The position numbers were made by a program, and so were the translations under genes. The notes beneath the pieces are model-generated. The model saw only the letters and a list, made by a program, of their open reading frames with translations, had not been told where the DNA came from and made no database searches. Of a DNA stretch of 11,068 nucleotides, positions 1-6,487 are shown one piece after another. Numbering within the stretch: the first letter of the stretch is position 1; every line of letters starts with the position of its first letter. This DNA comes from Hydrogenothermaceae bacterium (GTDB lineage: Bacteria; Aquificota; Aquificia; Aquificales; Hydrogenothermaceae), in NCBI GenBank assembly GCA_027052485.1, contig JALUFA010000116.1, positions 1-11,068 on the forward strand, written 5' to 3'.

Positions 1-1878
1 CTTGTAGATGATGATAAAGCCTTTTACTCTCTTCAAAAAAAGGCAAAATGGTTCAACGAAGATATTGAGTTTAAGCATATCTCTCAGGTTGACCTTAACA
101 AAATCCTTGAAGAGATTAATAAAGATAGAGAAAAGGTAAGGAAAATCCTTGAGGGACAGACTTTAGACATAGAAAGGAAAACCTTTAAAACTACCCTTGT
201 GATTGTTGAATCTCCAAACAAAGCAAGGACTATATCCTCTTTCTTTGGAAAGCCTTTAAGAAGAAGGTTAAAAAAAGTTGATGCCTATGAGATTGGTGTA
301 GGAGATAGATTTTTAACGATTGTAGCAAGTAAGGGACACGTCTTTGACCTCAACAAGGAGGAAGGATTTTTTGGTGTACTGAAGGACAACGGATGGTTTA
401 TCCCAGTCTTTGAAACGATTGAGGAGAATAACCAGAGTAAAAGAGAAGTTATGGAAAGTATAAGAGAGCTAGACGTTGAGGTTCAGGAGGTAATTGTTGC
501 CACAGACCCAGACACAGAAGGAGAAAAGATAGCGTTTGATTTATATCTAAACTCCCGTCCTTACAACATGGACGTAAAGCGGGCTGAGTTCCATGAAATA
601 ACAAAGAGAGCCTTTTTAGAAGCTATCCACAACCTACGAGATATAGATAGAGGTAGGGTAAAAGCCCAGTTCGTTAGAAGAATTGCCGACCGATGGATAG
701 GTTTTACCATCTCCCAGTACGTACAAAAAGTGCTTAAAAAGCATTGGCTATCTGCAGGAAGAGTGCAAACTCCAGTACTAGAGTGGATAGTAAACAGAAC
801 AAGAGAAGCCCGTCAGAAGGTAGCCTTAGTAAAACTAATGGTTGATGATGTTGTTTTTGAGTTTAAGTTTGAAGATGTAGAAAAAGGAAGGCAGTTTTTC
901 CAGGAAGTACAGGAAGTACAGCTAAAAACCCTAAAAAAAGAAGAAGAAGCACTATTTGAAAAACCGTTTTCTACAGACCAGATGTTAAAGACTGCAGCCC
1001 AAAAACTGAAGTTCTCCCCCCAAAAAACCATGCAGCTGGCACAGGAACTATTTGAAAGTGGACTGATAACCTACCACAGGACAGACAGCATCAGAGTATC
1101 TCAGGTTGGAGTATCAATTGCAAAAGAGTACATCACAGAAAACTTTGGAGAAGAGTACTTTAAACCTAGAACGTTTTCAACCTCTGGAGGAGCCCATGAG
1201 TGTATCAGACCGACAAAACCGTCGGATGTAGATGAACTTCGTTCTATGATTTACACATTGAACCTTTCCCACATAACCCAAGACCATCTAAGTCTATACG
1301 ACTTAATCTTCAGACAGTTTATGGCATCCCAGATGAGGGAAACAGTTGTTGAAAAAACAACCTTTGAAGTAAAGGCTTTAGAAGAAACAAAACAGGAAGA
1401 GCTTTTTACAAAAATTTTAGAAGATGGGTTTAACCTGATACTGCCAATAAAAACCCATAACATAGATGAAGGCCAGTACAAACTTAAAAACAAAAAGTTT
1501 AGCCTCGTTCCAAAGGTTCCATACTATACTTACGCAACAGTCATACAGGAGATGAAGGAAAAAGGTATCGGGCGACCTTCAACCTATGCGATAACAATAG
1601 AAAAGCTGCTAGAGCGAAAGTACGTGATAGATAGGAACGGCTATCTGATTGCAACCAAACTTGGAGAGATGGTTCTCGAGGTAATCAAACAGAAAAAAGA
1701 TTTCTACAGGTTTGTAAACGAAAATTACACTAAAGAGCTAGAAGAGATTATGGATAGAGTGGAAGAAGGAAAAGAAGACTACCTTCAAGTACTGGAAAAG
1801 CTGTTTGAGGATGTGATTTTGCCAAACTTTAATAAACAAAACTCGTATAATTTAAATAAAACAAATAAGGAGGTCTAG
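1..1878 (+). CDS. rgy: Reverse gyrase, C-terminal part (5' end outside window)
   Basis: Reverse gyrase joins a helicase-like module to a type IA topoisomerase and introduces positive supercoils using ATP; it is the hallmark protein of hyperthermophiles. The frame is open from base 1, so this is a 5'-truncated gene of 625 visible codons. Residues 1-66 of the fragment are the end of the helicase-like module. The topoisomerase half begins at fragment residue 67 with VIVESPNKA, where E70 is the Toprim glutamate. TDPDTEGE (D169, D171, E173) completes the Toprim metal site. LITYHRTDS carries the nicking tyrosine Y358, and GIGRPSTYA (522-530) is the conserved late topoisomerase IA motif. The GTG at 199 is an internal valine: it has no ribosome binding site and the reading frame continues upstream. 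The only visible cysteine is in AHECIRPT, so the cysteine zinc finger often found in the topoisomerase half is absent. The family assignment is firm. Confidence 0.95.
   Translation, partial: LVDDDKAFYSLQKKAKWFNEDIEFKHISQVDLNKILEEINKDREKVRKILEGQTLDIERKTFKTTLVIVESPNKARTISSFFGKPLRRRLKKVDAYEIGVGDRFLTIVASKGHVFDLNKEEGFFGVLKDNGWFIPVFETIEENNQSKREVMESIRELDVEVQEVIVATDPDTEGEKIAFDLYLNSRPYNMDVKRAEFHEITKRAFLEAIHNLRDIDRGRVKAQFVRRIADRWIGFTISQYVQKVLKKHWLSAGRVQTPVLEWIVNRTREARQKVALVKLMVDDVVFEFKFEDVEKGRQFFQEVQEVQLKTLKKEEEALFEKPFSTDQMLKTAAQKLKFSPQKTMQLAQELFESGLITYHRTDSIRVSQVGVSIAKEYITENFGEEYFKPRTFSTSGGAHECIRPTKPSDVDELRSMIYTLNLSHITQDHLSLYDLIFRQFMASQMRETVVEKTTFEVKALEETKQEELFTKILEDGFNLILPIKTHNIDEGQYKLKNKKFSLVPKVPYYTYATVIQEMKEKGIGRPSTYAITIEKLLERKYVIDRNGYLIATKLGEMVLEVIKQKKDFYRFVNENYTKELEEIMDRVEEGKEDYLQVLEKLFEDVILPNFNKQNSYNLNKTNKEV
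1867..1874 (+). promoter_or_regulatory. Strong Shine-Dalgarno inside the end of the reverse gyrase gene
   Basis: AAGGAGGT, a near-perfect anti-16S match, lies in the last codons of reverse gyrase and 6 bases before the TTG at 1881. It decides the start of the small downstream gene and implies that the two genes are co-transcribed. Confidence 0.75.
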
Positions 1879-1880
1879 AC

Positions 1881-2072
1881 TTGGAAAGATTTAGATTTTA
1901 CACACCAAAGGTTGATAACGGAGAAATATCAGTTAAAGAATTTATCATCCTCGTTTGGGGAAAAGGAAAACAGTTAACAGATGAAGACATTGAATCTGCT
2001 TACGAGATTTACAAAAAGTTTGGCGGGCAAAAGTACTCTCTAGAAGATTTTAAAAAAGCTGTAGAAGGTTAG
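1881..2072 (+). CDS. Small acidic hypothetical protein, 63 aa, downstream of reverse gyrase
   Basis: I do not recognise this protein. It is read from TTG at 1881, two bases after the reverse gyrase stop, behind an excellent Shine-Dalgarno. That placement makes it a real gene and probably co-expressed with reverse gyrase. It has no signal peptide, membrane segment or cysteine. The predicted shape is an N-terminal stretch with a possible beta pair (residues 1-16), a helix around 18-28 (VKEFIILVWG), then two charged helices around 33-46 and 54-62. The NGEIS..EF stretch resembles part of an EF-hand, but the acidic residues at loop positions 1 and 3 are missing, so calcium binding is not supported. 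Its 3' end overlaps the end of lipB on the other strand by 23 bases. Possible roles, such as a partner of reverse gyrase, would be guesses from position alone. Confidence 0.7.
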   Translation: MERFRFYTPKVDNGEISVKEFIILVWGKGKQLTDEDIESAYEIYKKFGGQKYSLEDFKKAVEG

Positions 2073-2649
2073 ATAAAAGCTCGACCTTTACATCTTTAAG
2101 ACGAACAGAAGGGTCAAAATCAGTCATATTACAAACCTCTGTGCCTATCCCACAGGGGTTTATCCTTTTAAAATAACTTTTATCCACATCAACGTTTAGA
2201 GAAAATCCATGCATTGTTATGTACTTTGAGACTTTTGTTCCTGTAAAACCAATTTTTCCTTTTTCAGTAAAAACTCCCGGATAGCCTTCTTTCCTAAAAG
2301 CATTAATACCAAAAGTTTTACACGTTTTAAGCATACTTTCTTCTAAAAGATGGACGTATCTCTTAACGGAAAGCTTGTAATCTTTAAGATTTATTATAGG
2401 ATACACAACCAATTGCCCTTTTCCATGGAAGGTTATACTCCCTCCTCGGTCAATATTGATAATCGGTACGTTTGACGGTATATCGTACAAATGCTCTTTT
2501 TTTGTTCGTTTTCCTAGGGTGTATACGTTTGGATGTTCCCCTATAAGGATGTAGGAGTTTTTATCGCCAGATAGCTTTTTTGAAAATAGGTCTTTTTGAA
2601 GCTTTAAAACCTGTAAGTAATCTTTAGTGCCAAAATCTATCACTTCCAT
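2050..2649 (-). CDS. lipB: Octanoyl-[acyl carrier protein]:protein N-octanoyltransferase (lipoyl synthesis)
   Basis: LipB moves the octanoyl group from acyl carrier protein to a lysine of lipoyl domains (2-oxoacid dehydrogenases, glycine cleavage H protein), the first step of endogenous lipoate synthesis; LipA then inserts sulfur. The 199-residue length is normal for the family. Visible signatures are DRGGSITFHGKGQLVVYP (68-84), the catalytic lysine in GKIGFTG (K132), THE HGFSLNV strand pair (147-153), and INPCGIG with the catalytic cysteine C166. The start is ATG at 2649. No Shine-Dalgarno precedes it, and a TAAAAT hexamer ends 9 bases upstream, so the message may be nearly leaderless. It diverges from the JAMM gene with a 41-base gap and converges on the small gene at 1881-2072 with a 23-base overlap. 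lipA is not in the window. The assignment is firm. Confidence 0.93.
   Translation of the reverse strand: MEVIDFGTKDYLQVLKLQKDLFSKKLSGDKNSYILIGEHPNVYTLGKRTKKEHLYDIPSNVPIINIDRGGSITFHGKGQLVVYPIINLKDYKLSVKRYVHLLEESMLKTCKTFGINAFRKEGYPGVFTEKGKIGFTGTKVSKYITMHGFSLNVDVDKSYFKRINPCGIGTEVCNMTDFDPSVRLKDVKVELLSNLLQLF
2051..2091 (-). terminator. Possible lipB terminator embedded in the end of its coding sequence
   Basis: Read on the minus strand, GTAAAGGT (2091-2084) can pair with ACCTTCTAC (2069-2061). This gives an 8-bp stem with one bulged base and a 14-base loop, followed by AGCTTTTTT at 2059-2051. The T-run runs into the lipB stop codon. The stem is weak for a thermophile and the call is tentative. 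Confidence 0.3.
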
Positions 2650-2675
2650 GGTATCTTTATTTTAACTAACAATAA

Positions 2676-2682
2676 AGAGGAG
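2676..2682 (+). promoter_or_regulatory. Shine-Dalgarno that fixes the JAMM gene start
   Basis: AGAGGAG lies 8 bases before ATG 2691. A longer reading from GTG 2682 would put the start codon on the ribosome binding site itself, so ATG 2691 is preferred. Confidence 0.65.
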
Positions 2683-2690
2683 TGTTTGAG

Positions 2691-3119
2691 ATGTTGATAA
2701 TAAAAAAGGAGCATTTAGACCAGATAAAAAAGCAAGGTGAAGAGGGATATCCTTACGAAATTTGCGGCTTTTTACTGGGAAAGCAGGACTATAAAAATGA
2801 AACAAGAACCGTATATGAAGTATTTCAGGTAGAAAATCAGAACAAAGAAAGGGCAAATGACCGATTTGAAATTTCACCAAAGGACTACATGAAAGTAGAA
2901 GATTATGCCTTTGAAAAGGGTTTAGAGATAGTTGGCATTTACCATACCCATCCAGACCATCCTGACAGGCCTTCTCAAACAGACCTTATGTTCGCCCAAC
3001 CGGACATGTCTTACATAATAATGTCTGTAAAGGATGGCAAAGGTGAAAACTGGAGAAGTTGGGTTTTAGATGTTGATAAAAATGAGTTTTATGAAGAAGA
3101 TGTGAAAGTTGATTATTAA
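2691..3119 (+). CDS. JAMM/MPN+ (Mov34/PAD-1, peptidase M67) metalloprotease
   Basis: This is a stand-alone 142-residue JAB/MPN+ domain, a zinc-dependent isopeptidase-type fold. The full JAMM signature is present: E23 in YEICGFLLG (22-30), then H85-T-H87-P with S95 and D98 (HTHPDHPDRPSQTD, 85-98). The active site therefore looks intact. The start is ATG 2691, chosen for its Shine-Dalgarno. Bacterial relatives include Mec, which trims amino acids from the ubiquitin-like sulfur carrier CysO, and desampylase-type enzymes of the MoaD/ThiS systems. No sulfur-carrier or E1-like gene is visible here, so the substrate is unknown. It is divergent from lipB and followed at once by a strong hairpin terminator, so it is probably transcribed alone. 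The fold and metal site are firm; the role is not. Confidence 0.88.
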   Translation: MLIIKKEHLDQIKKQGEEGYPYEICGFLLGKQDYKNETRTVYEVFQVENQNKERANDRFEISPKDYMKVEDYAFEKGLEIVGIYHTHPDHPDRPSQTDLMFAQPDMSYIIMSVKDGKGENWRSWVLDVDKNEFYEEDVKVDY

Positions 3120-3123
3120 AGGT

Positions 3124-3151
3124 GGGGAAGATTTTACCCTTCCCCTTTATT
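3124..3151 (+). terminator. Rho-independent terminator after the JAMM gene
   Basis: GGGGAAG (3124-3130) and CTTCCCC (3139-3145) form a perfect 7-bp GC-rich stem with an 8-base loop, followed by TTTATT. It begins 5 bases after the JAMM stop. It sits in the gap between convergent genes, so it may also stop csp transcripts from the other side, although the T-tract on that strand is interrupted (ACCTTTAAT). Confidence 0.8.
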
Positions 3152-3169
3152 AGAAGAAATGTCAGTAAG

Positions 3170-3376
3170 TTACAGTTTTTTTACAGACTGTGCTCTTGGG
3201 CCTTTTTCTTCCTCTACTACCTCGAACTCAACCTTTTGGCCTTCTTCGAGATTTTTAAATCCATCACCTTCAATAGCTGAGTAGTGAACGAAGATGTCTC
3301 CTTGGCCGTCATCTCTAGTGATGAATCCGTAGCCCTTCTTAGTGTTGAACCATTTAACTGTTCCTGTGATACGCAC
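3170..3376 (-). CDS. csp: Cold-shock domain protein (CspA family)
   Basis: This is a 68-residue single cold-shock domain, the usual length for bacterial CspA-type RNA chaperones, which bind single-stranded RNA and DNA and prevent unwanted mRNA structure. VKWFN (7-11) leads into the RNP1 motif KGYGFI (14-19), and RNP2 is DIFVH (27-31). The C-terminal [10 protein letters not shown] matches the last strand of the family. The start is GTG at 3376 with GGAGGT (3390-3385 on the minus strand) 8 bases before it. The 132-base upstream region contains inverted repeats that could fold in the leader RNA. It lies downstream of ftsI on the same strand, so some read-through from the division operon is possible, but the leader suggests its own control. 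The gene converges on the JAMM terminator. Confidence 0.95.
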   Translation of the reverse strand: MRITGTVKWFNTKKGYGFITRDDGQGDIFVHYSAIEGDGFKNLEEGQKVEFEVVEEEKGPRAQSVKKL

Positions 3377-3395
3377 GACAAAATACCTCCAAAAA

Positions 3396-3412
3396 TTTAA
3401 GTAATGCTTAAA
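3396..3412. repeat. 6-bp inverted repeat competing with the longer one
   Basis: TTTAAG (3396-3401) and CTTAAA (3407-3412) pair around a 5-base loop. The second arm shares 3408-3412 with the 10-bp repeat, so the two hairpins exclude each other. This one sits directly before the csp Shine-Dalgarno. Confidence 0.55.
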
Positions 3413-3437
3413 CTTCTCTTTGTCTGAAGAAGTTTAA
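3408..3437. repeat. Perfect 10-bp inverted repeat in the csp leader
   Basis: TTAAACTTCT (3408-3417) and AGAAGTTTAA (3428-3437) are exact reverse complements around a 10-base loop. In the csp message the hairpin would lie 18 bases upstream of the Shine-Dalgarno. Confidence 0.8.
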
Positions 3438-3451
3438 AGAAACAACCTTGG

Positions 3452-3475
3452 GAGTTTACTTGGTGGGATAAACTC
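3452..3475. repeat. Perfect 7-bp inverted repeat between ftsI and csp
   Basis: GAGTTTA (3452-3458) and TAAACTC (3469-3475) pair around a 10-base loop. On the minus strand it is followed by CCCAAGGTTGTTTCTTT, not a clean T-tract, so it may be a poor ftsI terminator or part of the csp leader. Confidence 0.5.
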
Positions 3476-3508
3476 GGGAGGGAGATTATTTCTCTAAACG
3501 TCTTCTTT

Positions 3509-5269
3509 TTATCTGCTATTAGTATGAAGGTTTTTTTCTCCTTTGTCAACTATTTTGTCAGGTTTCTCTTTAGAGTAAAACATTAGCCTATCTACTAACT
3601 CTTTCAAGACTGTTGAGGAGACAGACCCTCCACCTATAACTTCCCATTTTTTTATCTTTTTTGGCTCGTTGGCAAAAACAACAATTGTATACTTTGGCTT
3701 TTCTACAGGGAAAAAGCCGGCAAACCAAGTGTAAAACTTTTTGTTTGAAAGTGCATGGATTTTTGGGTCGTACTTTTGGGCTGTTCCTGTTTTTCCTGCT
3801 ATTGTGTAGTACTTTGATTTTCCTTTGTGGGCTGTACCTTTCTCAACAACTAGTTTCAAGACCTCCTTAAGCCATTTAACTTCTTTGTCTGATAAAACTT
3901 TTTCTCCTTTTTGAAACTGGCAAACTTCTTTCTTTCCATCCTTTGATATTACTTCTTTTACAAAGTGGGGCTTTACAAGATATCCACCGTTTGCTATCGC
4001 TGAGTAGGCAACTGCCACCTGTATAGGCGTTGCAGTCCAAGACTGGCCTATAGCTGCGTAGGCAATCTGGACTGGGCGAGGGTCAGGTCTCAACCTTCCC
4101 CTAGACTCTCCCGGAAATGTATGGGTTGACTTTCCAAATCCAAGCCGTGTAAAGATGCTGTAAAACTCTGTTGGTTTGAAACGAAGGGCAACTTTTATTA
4201 TCCCAACGTTTGAAGAGTGGACGATGATATCTTTAGGAGTTATCCATTTAAAAGGTCTGTGGTCTCTTATGCGTACCCCATCAACATACACAACGCCATT
4301 TCCACCCCAGATAAGCTCATCTTCCTTAACCTTTCCTGTGGCTATAGCCCTTGCCATCACAAACGGTTTTGCAAGGGAGCCTACCTCATACATTCCTCTA
4401 AAAGTTGGATTTCCAAACCATCTGTACTTCCAGTAGTAGTTTGGGTTATATGTTGGATAAACGGCATTTGCCAGTATTTCTCCAGTATTGGGATTTAGTA
4501 TCAGTACAACTGCCTCTTTTGGCTTTCTAAGTTTTACAAGCTTTCTTAAAGCCTCTTCCGCCATCTCTTGAATGTTTGCATCTATAGTTAAAACAACATC
4601 TTTACTCTCTTTTTTCTCTTCTTTAACAACGGTTATAGGGTTATCCAGAGCATCCTTTAGAAAGAGAACCTTACCAAGACCCCCGCCAAGAACAGAGTTT
4701 AGCTTAAGCTCCAATCCTTCTGCACCAAGGCCTGTTGTTTTACTGACAAAACCTATGTTGTTGGCCGAGAGCTTATTCATAGGATAGTATCGTTTTGAAG
4801 ACTCAACGATACCTAAGTTCCAGATTTTCGTTTCCCTTCGTATATCTTCAATAACAGGTTTTAACGTCTTATCGAGGTTTCGTGCTAACACTACGTACTG
4901 GTTTTCTTTCAGTTTGTTTAGTATCCATGTCTGAGATTTCTTCAAAACAGGTGAAAGTCTTTCTGCCAGCTCTTTTTTTCTCTGAAGGGCTGTTTTTATA
5001 ACCTTTTTGTTTTTATCTTTCAGGTCTTTTATGTACTGGGGTAGAACGTAAACGGTGATGGTAGGTACACTGATGGCAAAGATTTTACCCTTTCTATCGT
5101 AAATGGTACCTCTAGGAAGTACAACGTTTTCTTTCGTGTAGTACTGGTTTTCTATGTACCTTATAAGTTTTTCCTTAGCCAGTATTTGAAGGGAGGCAAG
5201 CTTAAGAATAACGAGGAGAAATGCTAGAGATAGAAGGAAAGCAAAGAAGTATACCTTTCTGGGAATCAT
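3509..5269 (-). CDS. ftsI: Septal peptidoglycan transpeptidase (PBP3, class B penicillin-binding protein)
   Basis: FtsI cross-links peptidoglycan at the division septum together with FtsW; it is anchored in the inner membrane with its catalytic domain in the periplasm. The 586-residue product has a short cytoplasmic end, one membrane segment (about 7-30), and a pedestal domain starting at LPRGTIYDRKG (51-61). The transpeptidase domain shows the three active-site motifs: S298-L-A-K301 (nucleophile serine), S352-S-N354 and K493-T-G. No PASTA domain follows; a short charged tail ends the protein. ATG 5269 overlaps the ftsL stop as ATGA, which indicates translational coupling. FtsI rather than the elongation enzyme PBP2 is chosen because of the rsmH-ftsL context. 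murE, the usual next gene, is absent; csp follows after 132 bases. Confidence 0.92.
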   Translation of the reverse strand: MIPRKVYFFAFLLSLAFLLVILKLASLQILAKEKLIRYIENQYYTKENVVLPRGTIYDRKGKIFAISVPTITVYVLPQYIKDLKDKNKKVIKTALQRKKELAERLSPVLKKSQTWILNKLKENQYVVLARNLDKTLKPVIEDIRRETKIWNLGIVESSKRYYPMNKLSANNIGFVSKTTGLGAEGLELKLNSVLGGGLGKVLFLKDALDNPITVVKEEKKESKDVVLTIDANIQEMAEEALRKLVKLRKPKEAVVLILNPNTGEILANAVYPTYNPNYYWKYRWFGNPTFRGMYEVGSLAKPFVMARAIATGKVKEDELIWGGNGVVYVDGVRIRDHRPFKWITPKDIIVHSSNVGIIKVALRFKPTEFYSIFTRLGFGKSTHTFPGESRGRLRPDPRPVQIAYAAIGQSWTATPIQVAVAYSAIANGGYLVKPHFVKEVISKDGKKEVCQFQKGEKVLSDKEVKWLKEVLKLVVEKGTAHKGKSKYYTIAGKTGTAQKYDPKIHALSNKKFYTWFAGFFPVEKPKYTIVVFANEPKKIKKWEVIGGGSVSSTVLKELVDRLMFYSKEKPDKIVDKGEKNLHTNSR

Positions 5270-5577
5270 TTATATTCTATGAACTTTACATTTTCCATAT
5301 TAACTTTTTCCATCTTTAGCCTCTTCTTGGCTAGCTTGGAAATTCTATTTGGAGCAGAAAGCTTTGCCAGCTCTTTTTTAAGTTCTACCTGTTCTAACTG
5401 GAGGTAATTTTTTTGCTGGTTAAGCTGGGTGATTTCTCTCTCTAGCTCTATAAACTTGAGGTTATAAACTATAAGACCTGCTGCAATGGAAAATATAACT
5501 ACAATGTATAACAGCTGTTTTTTTACAAATGAAAAGTCTTTTATAACTTCTGCAAAGATACTCCTAGCCTTTGTCAT
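5266..5577 (-). CDS. ftsL: FtsL-like division protein
   Basis: FtsL is a small bitopic protein that forms the FtsQLB complex and activates FtsWI. This 103-residue product has the family architecture: a basic N-terminus, one membrane helix (about 21-40), then a coiled coil (about 41-75) with regular Leu/Ile spacing (FIELEREITQLNQ), and a short C-terminal tail. FtsL sequences diverge strongly, so the call rests on this architecture and on the place between rsmH and ftsI. ATG 5577 is chosen over an in-frame TTG at 5607 because GGGAG lies 6 bases before it. The start overlaps the rsmH end by 14 bases, and the stop overlaps the ftsI start as ATGA. Confidence 0.85.
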   Translation of the reverse strand: MTKARSIFAEVIKDFSFVKKQLLYIVVIFSIAAGLIVYNLKFIELEREITQLNQQKNYLQLEQVELKKELAKLSAPNRISKLAKKRLKMEKVNMENVKFIEYK

Positions 5578-6487
5578 CTTCCACTCCCGATGAAATTCTT
5601 CTAGCAACCCTTAGCTTTGCGCTTCTTGAAGCTGGGTTTTCCTCTATCTCCCTCTGGGTAGGGGTTATTGGTTTTTTCGTCAAAACTTCAAGTTTCTTTA
5701 ACCTTTTACCCTCTTTGAAGGTTTGCTTTACTATTCTGTCTTCTAGGGAGTGGAAAGAAATTGCCTGTATTAGACCTCCTGTATCTGTAAGGTCTATAGC
5801 TTTGTTTAGAGCTTCTTTTATCTCCTCAAGCTCGTTGTTTACCTCTATCCGTATAGCCTGAAATGTTCTTGTTGCAGGGTGTATTCGTCCCCGCCTAAGT
5901 TTAGGAGGGTAAATTGAGTAAACTAAATCTGCCAGTTCTTTTGTTGTTTCTATCTTCTTTTTTTGCCGCTGGTTTATTATTGCCTTTGCTATCTTTTTTG
6001 CAAATCTTTCTTCCCCGTACTCTCTCAGTATCTTTTCTAGTTGCCATTCCTGATAGTAGTTAACAACGTAGTAGGCATCTAAATCTTGAGACGTATCCAT
6101 TCTCATGTCTAGGGGTTCATCTCTCATGAAGGAAAATCCACGTGGTAGTTTTAATTGGAAGTGGGATACCCCAAAATCAAACAAAAATCCTCCAACTTTT
6201 GAAATGTTTAAATCTTTCAAAACTTCATCTACATTTTTAAACGCAGATTTCACAAGAATGACCCTATCGTTAAACTCTTGGAGATTTTGTTTTGCCCTTT
6301 CTAAGGCGTAATAGTCTTTGTCTATTCCGATAATTTTTATATGGGGCAATGCCTGTAAAATAGCCTTTGAGTGGCCTCCTCCCCCAACTGTAGCATCTAC
6401 TATATATTGATTATCTGTTTGTAGATGGTTTTTGAAAAAATCAACAACTTCGTTTTTTAAAACCGAGTAGTGGGAAACTTCCTCCAT
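5564..6487 (-). CDS. rsmH: 16S rRNA (cytosine-1402-N4)-methyltransferase
   Basis: RsmH (MraW) uses S-adenosylmethionine to methylate N4 of C1402 in the ribosomal P site. The 307 residues match the family length. Signatures in order are HYSVL (6-10), the SAM-binding DATVGGGGHS (31-40), GIDKD (54-58), FDFGVSHFQL (103-112), GFSFMRDEPLDMRM (117-130), HPATRTFQAIRI (203-214), SFHSLEDRIVK (244-254) and NPASRSAKLRVA (284-295). The start is ATG 6487, overlapping the upstream stop as TAATG, with GAGGTG a few bases before it. The gene stands at the head of the rsmH-ftsL-ftsI triplet as in most bacterial dcw clusters, but the usual upstream partner mraZ is replaced by the ODP protein. The assignment is firm. 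Confidence 0.96.
   Translation of the reverse strand: MEEVSHYSVLKNEVVDFFKNHLQTDNQYIVDATVGGGGHSKAILQALPHIKIIGIDKDYYALERAKQNLQEFNDRVILVKSAFKNVDEVLKDLNISKVGGFLFDFGVSHFQLKLPRGFSFMRDEPLDMRMDTSQDLDAYYVVNYYQEWQLEKILREYGEERFAKKIAKAIINQRQKKKIETTKELADLVYSIYPPKLRRGRIHPATRTFQAIRIEVNNELEEIKEALNKAIDLTDTGGLIQAISFHSLEDRIVKQTFKEGKRLKKLEVLTKKPITPTQREIEENPASRSAKLRVARRISSGVEDDKG
5584..5588 (-). promoter_or_regulatory. Shine-Dalgarno that fixes the ftsL start
   Basis: GGGAG on the minus strand lies 6 bases before ATG 5577, inside the end of rsmH. The alternative TTG 5607, which would add 10 residues, has no comparable site. Confidence 0.6.

Larger units (their letters stand above)
3377..3508 (-). promoter_or_regulatory. 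csp upstream region / 5' leader with inverted repeats
   Basis: These 132 bases lie between the ftsI stop and the csp start. They hold the Shine-Dalgarno (3385-3390) and three inverted repeats. No convincing sigma-70 promoter or T-tract terminator is visible. A structured leader that senses temperature is an inference from csp genes elsewhere; an operator is the alternative. Confidence 0.45.

Noticed and set aside
901..923. Tandem CAGGAAGTA repeat
   Set aside because: Two short copies within reverse gyrase coding for Gln-Glu-Val; normal low-complexity coding sequence.
199..1878. A separate topoisomerase subunit starting at GTG 199 (split reverse gyrase as in Nanoarchaeum equitans)
   Set aside because: The frame is open to base 1, no ribosome binding site precedes the GTG, and the split would fall at the VIVESPNKA motif itself. 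A 5'-truncated single gene is simpler.
1881..2072. EF-hand calcium-binding protein
   Set aside because: The NGEIS..EF stretch fits loosely, but loop positions 1 and 3 are Pro and Val, not acidic.
3452..3475. Intrinsic terminator for ftsI
   Set aside because: The stem is AT-rich and followed by CCCAAGG before any T-run, so it is kept only as an inverted repeat.
4176..4498. Plus-strand open frames opposite ftsI
   Set aside because: They overlap each other and lie antisense to conserved ftsI motifs. They have no ribosome binding site and an unlikely composition, so they are shadows.
5571..5861. Plus-strand 96-codon open frame opposite rsmH
   Set aside because: It is antisense to conserved rsmH coding sequence, rich in Ser and Phe from reverse reading, and has no supporting signal.
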